Assembly (NCBI GenBank): GCA_964444885.1
Contig: CAYUIZ010000005.1
Coordinates: 1-64,000, forward strand
Origin: CAYRGQ01 sp964444885
GTDB taxonomy: Bacteria > Bacteroidota > Bacteroidia > Sphingobacteriales > Sphingobacteriaceae
Reading direction: 5' to 3'
DNA: 64,000 bases
Below, one piece after another: positions 1 through 9,434 of the stretch (the stretch's first letter is position 1; each line of letters starts with the position of its first letter). The position numbers and the translations under genes were made by a program. Under the pieces are notes generated by a model. That model was not told the origin of the DNA, did not search any database, and saw only the letters and a program-made list of their open reading frames with translations.

Positions 1-310
1 GTCCGCTGCAAAGATACGTTTATTATTTAGAAAGAATCTAATTAATATGTCGCATTTTAAAACAGCAGACAGGGAATAAGCATTGCGTTCGGGCCACGGC
101 GGATTTTTCGGGGTAGGGAAATCGCTTTCAAAACGTCCCTAACCCCAAGGATTTTGTCACGTGTTTTCGTTGCATAGCCGACAAAAACCGCCGAAATCCA
201 ATTATATCGTTAAAAGTAGTTTTTCTGGCTTACGTTTGATAGTTTGTGTAAATATTCCTATTTTGGGATACAAAGGCTTAGCTAATCGTTCCAATTATAA
301 ACAAGAAGCC
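1..310. other. upstream intergenic region of scoA
   Basis: No gene is seen here. CAAAGATA at 9-16 reads TATCTTTG on the minus strand, a Bacteroidota -7 element that could drive a gene lying off the left edge, but no good -33 match is visible. An open frame runs into the CoA-transferase gene from 161, but that extension has none of the family's sequence, so I do not count it as coding. Confidence 0.5.
210..238 (+). promoter_or_regulatory. probable promoter of scoAB
   Basis: TACGTTTG at 231-238 fits the Bacteroidota -7 consensus TAnnTTTG. TTA at 210-212 stands 18 bp upstream as a weak -33 element. This would leave a leader of about 65 nt before the ATG at 311. Confidence 0.4.
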
Positions 311-1009
311 ATGATTCGAAAAGTAGTAAAAGACGCCAAAGAAGCGGTCGCTGACATTCCCGACGGCGCTACCTTAATGCTCGGGGGCTTTGGCTTGTGC
401 GGCATCCCTGAAAACTGCATTAACGAGTTGGTTGCCAGCGGCGTGACCGGCCTGACGTGCATATCCAATAATGCCGGAGTCGATGATTTTGGGATAGGGC
501 TCATGTTGCAAAAGCGCCAAGTAAAGAAAATGGTCGCTTCGTACGTCGGTGAGAATGCCGAGTTTGAACGGCAGCTACTCAGTGGCGAACTTGAAGTCGA
601 GCTGATTCCGCAAGGCACGCTGGCTACGCGATGCATGGCCGCCGGATACGGTATGCCCGCGATCTTTACGCCAGCGGGCGTCGGCACGGAAGTGGCCGAG
701 GGCAAAGAGGTACGGCAGTTTAACGGCAAAGATTACTTGATGGAGTTGGCGCTGGAGGCCGATTTTGCGCTGGTGAAGGCGTGGAAAGGCGATACAGCTG
801 GCAATCTTGTTTTTCGGATGACCAGCCGCAATTTCAACCCGATTATGGCTATGGCCGGAAAAATAACCGTTGCAGAAGTCGAAGAGCTGGTGGAGGTCGG
901 GGAGCTGGATCCCGACCACATCCATACGCCGGGCATTTACGTACACCGGATTTTCCAAGGTACAGGCTACGAGAAGCGCATTGAACAACGGACGGTGAGA
1001 CAGCAATAG
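311..1009 (+). CDS. scoA: 3-oxoacid CoA-transferase, subunit A
   Basis: Alpha subunit of succinyl-CoA:3-ketoacid CoA-transferase, which moves CoA from succinyl-CoA to acetoacetate in cytosolic ketone-body or short-chain-acid use. The 232-residue product has the family's N-terminal [16 protein letters not shown] and the glycine-rich [12 protein letters not shown] segment. ATG at 311 matches the usual start; the frame stays open to 161 but that part is unlike the family. Its partner subunit B begins 34 bp after the stop, so the two are probably co-transcribed. The symbol follows Bacillus usage; a related butyrate or acetate CoA-transferase is a less likely reading. Confidence 0.93.
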   Translation: MIRKVVKDAKEAVADIPDGATLMLGGFGLCGIPENCINELVASGVTGLTCISNNAGVDDFGIGLMLQKRQVKKMVASYVGENAEFERQLLSGELEVELIPQGTLATRCMAAGYGMPAIFTPAGVGTEVAEGKEVRQFNGKDYLMELALEADFALVKAWKGDTAGNLVFRMTSRNFNPIMAMAGKITVAEVEELVEVGELDPDHIHTPGIYVHRIFQGTGYEKRIEQRTVRQQ

Positions 1010-1043
1010 CCTAGCCGCCCGCACAAACCCAATTTTACATATC

Positions 1044-1706
1044 ATGCTGGACAAAAACGGAATCGCGAAGCGCATTGCGCAGGAAGTAAGGGACGGATAC
1101 TATGTCAACTTAGGCATTGGTATCCCTACGTTGGTGGCCAATTATATCCCGGATCACCTCAACGTGGTATTGCAGTCCGAAAACGGCTTGCTGGGGATGG
1201 GGCCATTTCCGCTTGCTGGCCAAGAGGATGCCGACCTCATTAACGCAGGCAAGCAGACCATCACGATGTTGCCGGGGTCGGCGGTGTTTGATTCCGCCAT
1301 GAGTTTCGGGATGATTCGCGCGCAAAAGGTGGATCTAACGATCTTGGGAGCGATGGAGGTATCCGAATTTGGGGATATCGCCAATTGGAAAATACCCGGC
1401 AAGATGGTCAAAGGCATGGGCGGTGCAATGGATTTAGTGGCCTCGGCCAAGCACATCATTGTGGCCATGCAACAGGTGAACCGGGCAGGAGAGAGCAAAT
1501 TGCTGCCGATGTGCACCTTGCCGCTGACGGGTGTGCGTTGCATCCGCAAGATTGTTACCGAAATGGCAGTCTTTGACGTGGATGTCGAAAGTGGTGGATT
1601 CATCCTGCGCGAGCGCGCTCCCGGTGTCAGTGTCGCCCAAATCCGGGCGGCTACGGCTGGCAAGCTTATCGCACCGGACGATGTACCCGAAATGCAACTT
1701 GGCTAG
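1044..1706 (+). CDS. scoB: 3-oxoacid CoA-transferase, subunit B
   Basis: Beta subunit (220 aa) of the same CoA-transferase. It carries the SENGLLGMG motif, in which Glu46 corresponds to the catalytic glutamate that forms the enzyme-CoA thioester in this family. It follows subunit A at 34 bp. Its stop codon TAG lies in a palindromic CTAG (1703-1706) that also supplies the TAG of the convergent uridine kinase gene, so the two genes overlap by 4 bp with no room for a separate terminator. Confidence 0.94.
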   Translation: MLDKNGIAKRIAQEVRDGYYVNLGIGIPTLVANYIPDHLNVVLQSENGLLGMGPFPLAGQEDADLINAGKQTITMLPGSAVFDSAMSFGMIRAQKVDLTILGAMEVSEFGDIANWKIPGKMVKGMGGAMDLVASAKHIIVAMQQVNRAGESKLLPMCTLPLTGVRCIRKIVTEMAVFDVDVESGGFILRERAPGVSVAQIRAATAGKLIAPDDVPEMQLG

Positions 1707-2338
1707 TTTCCCATTTTTTCTTTCAGTTGCGCCGATATGGCGTCCGTTTCCCGGATAATGACTTCGGGATCGTCCGTATTGTTGATAATGATTCGGTCGC
1801 AACTGTCGCGGTACGGCAAGAGGTATTCATTGTACGCCGGTACCACATGATGCACCCACTTATACCGCACGTCGTCCTCGAAATAACCCCGCTCGATCAA
1901 GTCGCGGCGCAACCGGCGCTTCAACGCGATCTCCTCATCGGCCGCCAGGAAAATCCGTTCATCCAACAGGGCATTGACCTCCGCATAGTGGAAAATAAAC
2001 AGTCCTTCGACAATCAGGATGGGCGCGGGCTTGATTTCCAGTGTCTTTGGGGCGAGTGCCGGATTGTTAAACGTGTACTCCTCTTTTAGGATTGTTTCTC
2101 CGTCCAGCAAGCTTTGGATATCCCGGTAGAAAGCCTCTCGGTCTATCGCGGTGGGCAAATCAAAATTATAGTGCTTATTTTCTTCCTGGGTCTTCGTATT
2201 GGCCGGGATGTAGTAGTCATCCTGGGAAATGAGCGTCACCTCGTGCGGCTCGAAATGGTGAAGGAAGCACTTCAGAAAAAAGGTCTTCCCAGACCCACTG
2301 CTGCCCGCAATTCCTATTACATACGGTTTTTCTGTCAT
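1703..2338 (-). CDS. udk: uridine kinase
   Basis: Phosphorylates uridine (and cytidine) to the monophosphate in pyrimidine salvage. The 211-residue protein has the P-loop GSSGSGKT at residues 12-19 and the family segments SQDDYYIP and DLPTAIDREAF. Length is normal for Udk. It lies downstream of, and on the same strand as, the LysM protein gene, 23 bp away, so it may share its transcript. It ends tail-to-tail with scoB through a shared CTAG. Confidence 0.93.
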   Translation of the reverse strand: MTEKPYVIGIAGSSGSGKTFFLKCFLHHFEPHEVTLISQDDYYIPANTKTQEENKHYNFDLPTAIDREAFYRDIQSLLDGETILKEEYTFNNPALAPKTLEIKPAPILIVEGLFIFHYAEVNALLDERIFLAADEEIALKRRLRRDLIERGYFEDDVRYKWVHHVVPAYNEYLLPYRDSCDRIIINNTDDPEVIIRETDAISAQLKEKMGN

Positions 2339-2361
2339 CTGCGCACAAACATATAACTGGA

Positions 2362-3282
2362 TCAGTTGGGAACTGGCGCGCCGTATGCGATTTCGATTTG
2401 AAAACGGCGGTCAAGCACCCCAATCTGCGACGCTGCGGATTTAGAAATCACGATCAGCGCATCCCGGGTTTCGGCATTCTCGGCAAATTTTCCCACAACC
2501 TTTACAAAGGTGGTCAGCTTGGTCATGGGGTTGGTTATTTTGATCACGGTACCCACGGGCGCGGTCTGATGCAGGGCCAACATATTGCCTGCGTCCTGAT
2601 TGAGGTTGTCCATCCACACGCCCACGCCCCGGTCATTGTGTTCGCGTATACCAAACCTATTGGGCTGGGGCGCAACGGATCCCTCCGTTTCGCCGTCTAC
2701 GAGGATGTCACCCAGGTCAGGACCGGCTTCCGCCACGGCCGGTGGTTCGGGGATCTCGTTGTGCGGCACTTTCAGCAACATGCCATTTTGGATCGCGTCC
2801 GAGGTGAGGCCATTGGCCCGCTTAATGGATGAAACTGACGTCCTGAAACGTTGTGACACCGCAAACAGCGTTTCCTTTGGCCCGACTTTATAAACCGTGT
2901 ACTCGCCGATTTCCTCATCGGTAAGGGGAACGGGTGTGTCGTCGGCGTCGGTGTTCGCCGCGGTGTCCGCCGCGGGCTCAGCCGAGGGGCTGGTCCGCAT
3001 CCGGCCGGTCGGCACGAACAGCGTGTCGCCGATTTTCAGTGGCTTGTTATTGTTGGCTTCGATTAATGAAGCCACTTGCACGTTATATAGCCGGCTGATG
3101 CCGAAGTACGTTTGCTTTGCGGCAATGCGATGCACGATCATTTCCTGCCCGTCGCGAACCTCCAGCCCAATGGAATCCCGTGTTACGGAATGGGCTTGGA
3201 CGGTCACCATGCTGGCCACAAACGCGATAAGTAAAGTGGTGGCTATTTTGATCCGGACTGTCCGTTGATTTTCTTCTCTCAT
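2362..3282 (-). CDS. LysM domain protein with RlpA-like double-psi C-terminus
   Basis: A 306-residue exported protein. After an N-terminal hydrophobic segment come two LysM modules, which bind peptidoglycan glycan strands: the first holds YFGISRLYNV and the second TLFAVSQRF. The C-terminal third resembles the RlpA/double-psi beta-barrel fold (GVGVWMDNL, PVGTVIKITNP, IVISKSAASQ). I chose ATG at 3282; a TTG at 3294 is in frame and would abut the upstream DUF4905 gene. A cell-wall role in septation or remodelling is inferred from domains; enzymatic activity is not shown. Confidence 0.85.
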   Translation of the reverse strand: MREENQRTVRIKIATTLLIAFVASMVTVQAHSVTRDSIGLEVRDGQEMIVHRIAAKQTYFGISRLYNVQVASLIEANNNKPLKIGDTLFVPTGRMRTSPSAEPAADTAANTDADDTPVPLTDEEIGEYTVYKVGPKETLFAVSQRFRTSVSSIKRANGLTSDAIQNGMLLKVPHNEIPEPPAVAEAGPDLGDILVDGETEGSVAPQPNRFGIREHNDRGVGVWMDNLNQDAGNMLALHQTAPVGTVIKITNPMTKLTTFVKVVGKFAENAETRDALIVISKSAASQIGVLDRRFQIEIAYGAPVPN

Positions 3283-3294
3283 ATTGTCTTGCAA

Positions 3295-4053
3295 TTATAC
3301 TAAATACGAAACAATTTCTTGTTTATTGCTAGCAATAAAGAATAGTTGGCGGCCAATCGCAAAAAACACTTCCGGGGTCATTTTTGCCAGTCCCGCCATG
3401 ATGGTGCGCGCCTCCAACACGGCAAGGTGCTGGCTGATAATGAGTTTGACGTCAAGCCCGTCGTCCTGCATGACGTGGAACGCCCATGCTTCCTTGTCGC
3501 CAAAGGGGAGATGGTGCACGGGACCCGTGATCGCGTAGCGCGCTGACAGGCTATCGGGAACACTGGTCGCGGGTTCGGGAAGACGAATGTCCGGGTCGGG
3601 TCCGTCGGCTATCGCAGATGGCGGCCCGTCTATGGGCTGTCCTGTCTGCACGGACAGGTAGGCATCACGGCCGCTGGCGATGTGCCGTGGTCGGGCCTGC
3701 ACGCGGCCAGCGGCCACCGCCACAAAGGTATGGTTGAAACTTTCCCAGCGCACTTCGCCGGTGGAGGCCGACAGACAGGCGATTCCGGGCGCGTTAGGCT
3801 CCCGTTCGCCGAGCGCTCGCAGGAGAAGGCAATCTCCGGCCATGCCTGCCAGCGTCCAGTGGCGGTCGCCATAGGCGCCTTCCTGGAGCATGGAATGCCC
3901 ATCGGTATACCGGATTACGGAGAATGCCGGCAGGCCGCCGTCCGGCGAACGGCTTTCAACGGCGAGCATTTTCGCAGCGGTGTCGGCTTCGATCCGCCAG
4001 ATGACACCCGAAAAACTTCTCTCGAATATGGTTTTTAACGTATATTTATCCAT
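3295..4053 (-). CDS. DUF4905 domain protein
   Basis: A 252-residue protein that I match to DUF4905, a Bacteroidota family without known function. It has no signal peptide and contains regularly spaced aromatic and beta-type segments (GVIWRIEAD, GEVRWESFNHTF, EAWAFHVMQDD) suggestive of a beta-propeller-like fold, which is only an impression. It ends right where the LysM gene begins, so the pair is probably one operon with udk. The ATG at 4053 has open intergenic sequence before it. Confidence 0.72.
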   Translation of the reverse strand: MDKYTLKTIFERSFSGVIWRIEADTAAKMLAVESRSPDGGLPAFSVIRYTDGHSMLQEGAYGDRHWTLAGMAGDCLLLRALGEREPNAPGIACLSASTGEVRWESFNHTFVAVAAGRVQARPRHIASGRDAYLSVQTGQPIDGPPSAIADGPDPDIRLPEPATSVPDSLSARYAITGPVHHLPFGDKEAWAFHVMQDDGLDVKLIISQHLAVLEARTIMAGLAKMTPEVFFAIGRQLFFIASNKQEIVSYLV

Positions 4054-4134
4054 TCGTTATGTGTTCGGACGGCGACAAGTTTGCCGCCGCGGGCTTCAAA
4101 AATAAACACGATTGTCTGAAATACCCTATTCACT

Positions 4135-5502
4135 ATGCTAAGATTCCCAACTCCCCGTGTATGGCGGGCAATTTTCAACGGGCTGTTCCTGGTATTAGCC
4201 GCTTTCTCGACTGTGCAGGCACAGGAGGTGTACCGGTTTGATATCAAGGAGGATATCGGGCCAAATTCGTGGCGTACCGTCAAGAATGCACTGACCATTG
4301 CGCACGAGCAAAAGGTCGACGTGATTTTTATCGAGATGAACACATTTGGCGGGATGGTCAACTTTGCCGACTCCATTCGGAGTGCCATTCTCGACTCTCC
4401 CGTGAAAACCGTGATGTACATCAACCATAATGCTGCCTCAGCGGGTGCCTTGATTGCCCTGGCGGCCGACAGGATTTATATGAGTAGCGGTTCGAGCATG
4501 GGGGCCGCCAGCGTCGTCAACCAGGAAGGGGAGCTGATGCCCGAGAAATACCAATCCTATTTGCGGGGCCTGATGCGTGCTACGGCTGAAGCAAACGGGC
4601 GCGATCCCCGCATCGCGGAGGCATTCGTCGACCCCGACGTGGACCTGCCGAGCATCAAGCCGACGGGTAAAGTGCTGACGTTGACGTCCAAAGAAGCGGT
4701 GCAGCATGGTATGGCCGACGCGGAAGTGAGTTCGGTACAGGAAATTTTCGCGGCCGAGGGCATTCATGATCCGCAAATCACCGTCCACAAAATTACGTTC
4801 ATTGACAAGATTATCGCACTCCTCATCAATCCTGCGGTGAGTGGCGTGCTGATTTTGCTTATTATCGGAGGCATTTATTTCGAGATGCAGTCGCCCGGCA
4901 TCGGGTTTGCCATCGTGGTTTCCATCGTGGCGGCCGTGCTCTTTTTCGCGCCGCTTTACATTCAGGGGTTGGCCGATAATTGGGAGATTGCGCTGTTTGT
5001 TTTGGGCATTATCCTGATCTTGCTGGAAGTATTTGTTATCCCCGGTTTTGGGGTAGTGGGTATTTTGGGCATAATCAGTTTGGTGTGTAGCCTTGCCTTC
5101 AGCATGGTCGCCAACGACTTTTTCGATTTCCGCATTTCCCAGCCGGGCGTATTACTCAATTCCTTCCTGATTGTCGTCATTTCCATGACATTGGCCACCG
5201 TGCTGATGGTGGTATTTGGAAAAAGCCTGCTCAATACGCGTGCGTTCAAGCGCTTGGTTTTGCAAGACGAGCAACGCTCGGTCGAGGGTTATACCGCTTC
5301 GATTCGCAACCAGGATCTGGTTAACCGCGAAGGCATAGCCAAGACGGTATTGCGTCCGTCGGGCAAGGTGGAGATTGACGGTAAGTGGTACGATGCCATT
5401 GCGTTAGATGGATTTGTGGATGCCGGCGAGGAGGTATTTGTCGAGAAGCATGAGAATTATAATCTGTTTGTAAGAATTAAACGTCCGGGGCAAAACGCCT
5501 AG
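4135..5502 (+). CDS. NfeD-family membrane serine protease
   Basis: A full-length NfeD protein of 455 aa. A cleavable-looking leader (to VQAQ) precedes a ClpP/SppA-like periplasmic protease domain with NHNAASAGALIALAADRIYM, where the serine of ASAGA is the predicted nucleophile of the Ser-Lys dyad. Several hydrophobic helices follow (about residues 222-365), then an OB-fold NfeD domain (REGIAKTVLRPSGKVEIDG). Family members usually work with an SPFH/stomatin-type partner in membrane quality control; no SPFH gene lies beside this one. It is transcribed away from the DUF4905 gene across an 81-bp gap. Confidence 0.9.
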   Translation: MLRFPTPRVWRAIFNGLFLVLAAFSTVQAQEVYRFDIKEDIGPNSWRTVKNALTIAHEQKVDVIFIEMNTFGGMVNFADSIRSAILDSPVKTVMYINHNAASAGALIALAADRIYMSSGSSMGAASVVNQEGELMPEKYQSYLRGLMRATAEANGRDPRIAEAFVDPDVDLPSIKPTGKVLTLTSKEAVQHGMADAEVSSVQEIFAAEGIHDPQITVHKITFIDKIIALLINPAVSGVLILLIIGGIYFEMQSPGIGFAIVVSIVAAVLFFAPLYIQGLADNWEIALFVLGIILILLEVFVIPGFGVVGILGIISLVCSLAFSMVANDFFDFRISQPGVLLNSFLIVVISMTLATVLMVVFGKSLLNTRAFKRLVLQDEQRSVEGYTASIRNQDLVNREGIAKTVLRPSGKVEIDGKWYDAIALDGFVDAGEEVFVEKHENYNLFVRIKRPGQNA

Positions 5503-5563
5503 GAAAGGATAAACATTTTTGGTATATTGGTGTTATCCGTTTACCATCAACACACGTTACGAT

Positions 5564-6043
5564 ATGATACCAAAAGCAATAAGCTTGGAAGCGAAGAAGC
5601 TCAAGCCCGTAGTTGACCACTTGAATGATTTATTGGCAAACTACCACATCCACTACCAAAACCTGCGGGGAAGCCACTGGAATGTCCGGGGCAATCACTT
5701 TTTTACCCTGCATGACAAGTTCGAGGAACTCTACACGAACGCCCTCACCACCATCGACGAATTAGCCGAGCGTATCCTTACGTTGGGCAAATCGCCCTAC
5801 AGCACGTTTAGCGATTATATAAAGCATGCCGAAATCAAGGAGGTGGATACGATCGGGATGAACGACATCGCGATGGTCAAATCCATCATCTCCGAATTGG
5901 AGGTTCTGATCGGGCAGCAGCGCGATATTTTGGAGGTTACCTCCGAAGCTAACGACGAAGGTACCAACGACATGATTAATGCGTTCATGCAATTCAACGA
6001 AAAACAGCACTGGATGCTGAGTGCTTTCGTCAATAAGGCATAG
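5564..6043 (+). CDS. dps: Dps/ferritin-like DNA-protection protein
   Basis: A 159-residue Dps-family miniferritin, which oxidises and stores iron and protects DNA against peroxide. The conserved helix-A text HYQNLRGSHWNVRGNHF and DKFEELYTNAL supply ferroxidase-site residues at the dimer interface. ATG at 5564 gives the normal Dps length; an upstream GTG at 5519 would add an unrelated stretch. It stands alone and is followed by a strong hairpin terminator. Confidence 0.92.
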   Translation: MIPKAISLEAKKLKPVVDHLNDLLANYHIHYQNLRGSHWNVRGNHFFTLHDKFEELYTNALTTIDELAERILTLGKSPYSTFSDYIKHAEIKEVDTIGMNDIAMVKSIISELEVLIGQQRDILEVTSEANDEGTNDMINAFMQFNEKQHWMLSAFVNKA

Positions 6044-6069
6044 CCAGCTTGCCGATAGTTCGATAAGCT

Positions 6070-6111
6070 AAAAAGCGGAAGGCCGGGATTACCCCAGCCT
6101 TCCGCTTTTTT
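6070..6111 (+). terminator. intrinsic terminator after dps
   Basis: The 14-bp stem AAAAAGCGGAAGGC (6070-6083) pairs with GCCTTCCGCTTTTT (6097-6110) across a 13-nt loop. A-rich and T-rich flanks let it work in both directions, serving dps and the convergent outer-membrane gene. Confidence 0.85.
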
Positions 6112-6132
6112 AATTGAAGGAAATACAATGCG

Positions 6133-7653
6133 TTAAAACTTAAAACCCAGTGTCATGAACACCCGGTTTCGCGTGTTGCTGATGTCCGCCACGGGGCTGG
6201 GCAAGCCCTCGAGGGTATACGGGCTATGACCGTAGCTTTGGGTCACGTTTTGGTAGGACAAGTCCACGTACATGTTGTTGATCCGGTAGCCGAGGCCAGC
6301 AGATACCAATTGCGTGTGGCTGTCAAAATCACGGTAGGGGCCACCTTGGTAACCATATCCAGCTCTTGCCAACAGGTTGTCGGTGAATACGTATTCGCCA
6401 CCAATCCTGAAATTCGCGTTGCCTTTCAGCGTTTGGGCGATATCGGCATTCATTATGTCGTCCGTAGTACGGTCGTCTGACGAAAACTGCATGCTTGCAT
6501 AATCCACAAATTCGACATCGGCACTGATCAAGCCCTGGCCGAAGAGTACGGCAACACCACCGTTAATGCGGTAAGGCGAGCGGTATTTGTAGTCGAAGTA
6601 GGTGTCTTCCCATTCATCATAATCGTCAAAAGACGTAATATTGCCGTCGATCTGATGGTTCTCAATGAAAAAGCGGTCGGCAAAGTCGTTTGTCATCTGG
6701 TACCAAGTAGGGGTAGTGGCCGAGAGCCCAATCTGAAACATCTGTGTGGGTTTGAAAATCACGCCCAACTTGGCGTTGACTCCATTGCCCTGGGTTGACG
6801 AAATATACTCGTTGTCGTAGTAATAATCGGAATCCAGTAGATCATAAAACACCGGGTCCGACTGGTCTGTAAACCGAGAATTTGGGTTTTGCGAGAAAAT
6901 GTAGCCGTAGTTTTCCATCGTCCCATCTTCCCAGAATACGTGTTCGAAGCGGTGGTTGATGCGGGCGAAGCCGACGCTGGCCCCGAAATACAGAAAGTTG
7001 CCGTAGTTGGCCCCAAAGGAGAGGTTCGTCTCCGACTGGGTACCTTGCTCGGTATTATACACTTCCTGCCGGCTGTCGAGCATCGTCATGGGGATGTCGT
7101 ATCCATTCGCGTGCTCGTCGATCATGCCTGCCGACCATCCAAAATCGTTATAAACAGAACCGGGCGTTTCCACCATGAAATCCGCTACGCTGCTCTCTGA
7201 GTTGATACCTACATAACCCGCTTTGGTATTGAAGTTGTTCGTTTGGGCGTATGAAACCCCCACATTGAAATTGAGCCAGCCCTGGTTGAGGCTAGCGCCG
7301 CGCGGTTTGCGCACGGGAATATGAAAAACGGCCCCGGCGTGGCTCAGCCTGAATTTGTCCACGGTTTGCTGGGTATTAGCACCGAAATACGTCGCCTTGT
7401 TTACGTCATTGAGGTAGTCGAATCCGATATTAATATCCGACTGGTTGAAAAAACCAAGCCCTGCGGGGTTTCCTGATATCGAACTCAAGTCGCCACCCAA
7501 GGCGTTTTGCGCGTTGCCCATCGCCCGAAAACGAGCCGTTGCGCCCTGTTCCGGCTGGGAATAGCGGATCAGGTCATCGAGGTATTGCGCGGAGGCAGAC
7601 AGCGAAAGCCCGCCTGCAAATAGCATAGATAGATATAGCTTTTTTATGTTCAT
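6133..7653 (-). CDS. OmpP1/FadL-type outer-membrane protein
   Basis: A 506-residue exported beta-barrel. A signal peptide ends at LSASAQ. The N-terminal region RFRAMGNAQNALGGDLSSISGNPAGLGFF is the hallmark of Bacteroidota FadL/OmpP1/TodX relatives, where an NPAGL hatch segment plugs the barrel. The C-terminus ends in FMTLGFKF, with the terminal aromatic expected of outer-membrane proteins. It probably admits hydrophobic substrates such as fatty acids, but the substrate is not shown. The Tyr-rich lipoprotein gene lies 131 bp upstream on the same strand. Confidence 0.85.
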   Translation of the reverse strand: MNIKKLYLSMLFAGGLSLSASAQYLDDLIRYSQPEQGATARFRAMGNAQNALGGDLSSISGNPAGLGFFNQSDINIGFDYLNDVNKATYFGANTQQTVDKFRLSHAGAVFHIPVRKPRGASLNQGWLNFNVGVSYAQTNNFNTKAGYVGINSESSVADFMVETPGSVYNDFGWSAGMIDEHANGYDIPMTMLDSRQEVYNTEQGTQSETNLSFGANYGNFLYFGASVGFARINHRFEHVFWEDGTMENYGYIFSQNPNSRFTDQSDPVFYDLLDSDYYYDNEYISSTQGNGVNAKLGVIFKPTQMFQIGLSATTPTWYQMTNDFADRFFIENHQIDGNITSFDDYDEWEDTYFDYKYRSPYRINGGVAVLFGQGLISADVEFVDYASMQFSSDDRTTDDIMNADIAQTLKGNANFRIGGEYVFTDNLLARAGYGYQGGPYRDFDSHTQLVSAGLGYRINNMYVDLSYQNVTQSYGHSPYTLEGLPSPVADISNTRNRVFMTLGFKF

Positions 7654-7784
7654 AACGTGGTGTTGAGCTAAGTATATACGTGTCTATAAATTAAAAAAGC
7701 CAGCTAATGATTCAGGGTTGGTTGCTCCAAATCGCTATTAGCTGGCCTTCATGATATGCGTTGTTTCTTGAAGGCAGAATTTGC

Positions 7785-9259
7785 TTACCGGTTCCCCCGG
7801 CTGCTGCTGCCCCGGCTCGAAGAGCTGCTTCCTGAGGAGGATGATCCTCTGCTCGAGCTGCCCGAAGAGACGGCCGATCCCCTGCTGGAACTACCGCTTG
7901 ATACGCTGGAGCCCGAAGACCGTGCCGGTGATGGCCGGGACTGCGAGCTGCTCGGCCTGGTAGCGGCTGGGCGCTGCGCTGGCCGGCTTGAGGCTGGCCT
8001 GGCTTGCTGGCCTGTCGGACGGGCTGCGGGACGAGCTGCTGGCCGTGCTTGTTGTCCGGCTGGACGNNNNNNNNNNNNNNNNNNNNNNNNNNNNNNNNNN
8101 NNNNNNNNNNNNNNNNNNNNNNNNNNNNNNNNNNNNNNNNNNNNNNNNNNNNNNNNNNNNNNNNNNCTGTCGGACGGGCTGCGGGACGAGCTGCTGGCCG
8201 TGCTTGTTGTCCGGCTGGACGAGCTGCAGGACGAGCCGCCGGCCGTGTTTGTTGTCCGGCTGGACGCCTCGCCGCTGGCCTAGCCTGTTGCCCTTCGGGA
8301 CGACGAGCCGCTGGTCGCGTTTGCTGGCCTGCAGGGCGCGTGGTAGCGGCGGGCCGAGTCGTGGTAGCCCGTCCTTCTGTCCGGGTGGTAGCTGTAGGGC
8401 GCGTCGTCCGCGTATTGCCTACGGCTGTGCCGCGCGTAGCTGTGTTCGTATTGCGTGTTGTGCGTACAGCGTCGCTTGTGCCGCGTGTCGATACAATGCG
8501 GCCATTGTTGTCCCGCACGATTGCATTACGCGATGAAGCGGTAGCGTTGCGGCCTCCCGTGTTGGTATTCCGTACGCTAGCCGTACGCGTATTGGCGCGG
8601 CGATAAGCGGAGTTGCGGGCCGTCATAGTGCCCCGGTCGCGGTAGTAGCCATAGCCCGGATAATTGCCGTAATAGCCACCGCCGTATCCCCAGCCGCCTC
8701 GGTTGTAGTAGGAGTAGGGACCCCAGTAGCGGCTGCCGTAATAGGGATATCCGCCCCAGCCCCAGGCGCCGGCGTAGTAGGGGTTATACCATCCACTTCC
8801 CCAGCCCATGTGCCAGCGATTCCAGCCGAAGCCCATGCCCCAGCCAAAGGAAAAGCCGGGCGAATAGCCATAACCACCATAGTAACCCATGCCGTAGTAA
8901 CTCGTCCAAGGGTCAAAAAATGGAGAATAGTAGCTTACGCCGGGTGTGCTATAGTAGAACCGGTTGATTCGGCTGGTGTATTCCAAATCGTCGTATTCGT
9001 CTGCATAATATTCATTGCCGTAATATTCGGCATTGTCGTATTCATCGCCGTAGTACTCACCCTCGTCGTACACTTCATCCGCGTATTCCGCTACGGGACC
9101 GTCATAATAGTAATCCGGGCTTTGATAACTTCGCTCTGCTGCGCGGGCATTGCTGTTGTACACATCATCGCTGAAGGTGCGTTGCTGCGTGGCACAGGAG
9201 CCCAAAAAAACGAGCGTAGCGAGTGCTATGGCGCTTGTTATCAATCTGTTCGTTTTCAT
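7785..9259 (-). CDS. Tyr/Gly-rich repeat lipoprotein interrupted by a scaffold gap
   Basis: A secreted low-complexity protein. ATG at 9259 begins a lipoprotein signal (LATLVFLGSCATQQ, lipobox Cys). Next come acidic Tyr-rich text (YYGDEYDNAEYYGNEYY), a Gly/Tyr/Trp-rich block, and an Arg/Thr/Asn block turning into repeats of about 12 residues, RPAGQQARPAAR. A serine-rich tail (SSRGSSSSGSSSS) ends at TAA 7785-7787. The N run at 8067-8166 breaks the frame. Removing 100 N plus one of two identical 55-bp flanks leaves 1320 nt, an intact 439-residue protein. Surface or matrix role is only inferred. Confidence 0.75.
8067..8166. other. assembly gap (100 N) inside coding repeats
   Basis: Exactly 100 N. 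The 55 bp before it (8012-8066) are identical to the 55 bp after it (8167-8221). This is the signature of two contigs sharing one k-mer that were padded rather than merged. Confidence 0.95.
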
Positions 9260-9376
9260 TGTATATCCTTTCAATTTGTGTCTAGCTTGCGCTATTACTA
9301 GTTTAGACCCCTTTGGGGCCGATAGGTTTAATGCAGGGTGCAAAAAATTTATTGCCTAAATACACGAAAAACCGTC

Positions 9377-9384
9377 TACCTTTG
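9377..9384 (+). promoter_or_regulatory. -7 element upstream of proS
   Basis: TACCTTTG matches the Bacteroidota -7 consensus. TTG at 9352-9354 is 22 bp upstream, a little wide for a -33 element. The proS ATG is about 50 bp downstream. Confidence 0.45.
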
Positions 9385-9434
9385 CTGGGGCTTCGTTTTT
9401 TGAGGCAATGTTACAATAATTTTTCGTTTTTATT

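Noticed and set aside
7712..8066. C-terminal reading of the Tyr-rich protein through the N run in the written frame
   Set aside because: That frame loses the RPAGQQ repeat. The other frame continues it and ends at TAA 7785-7787.
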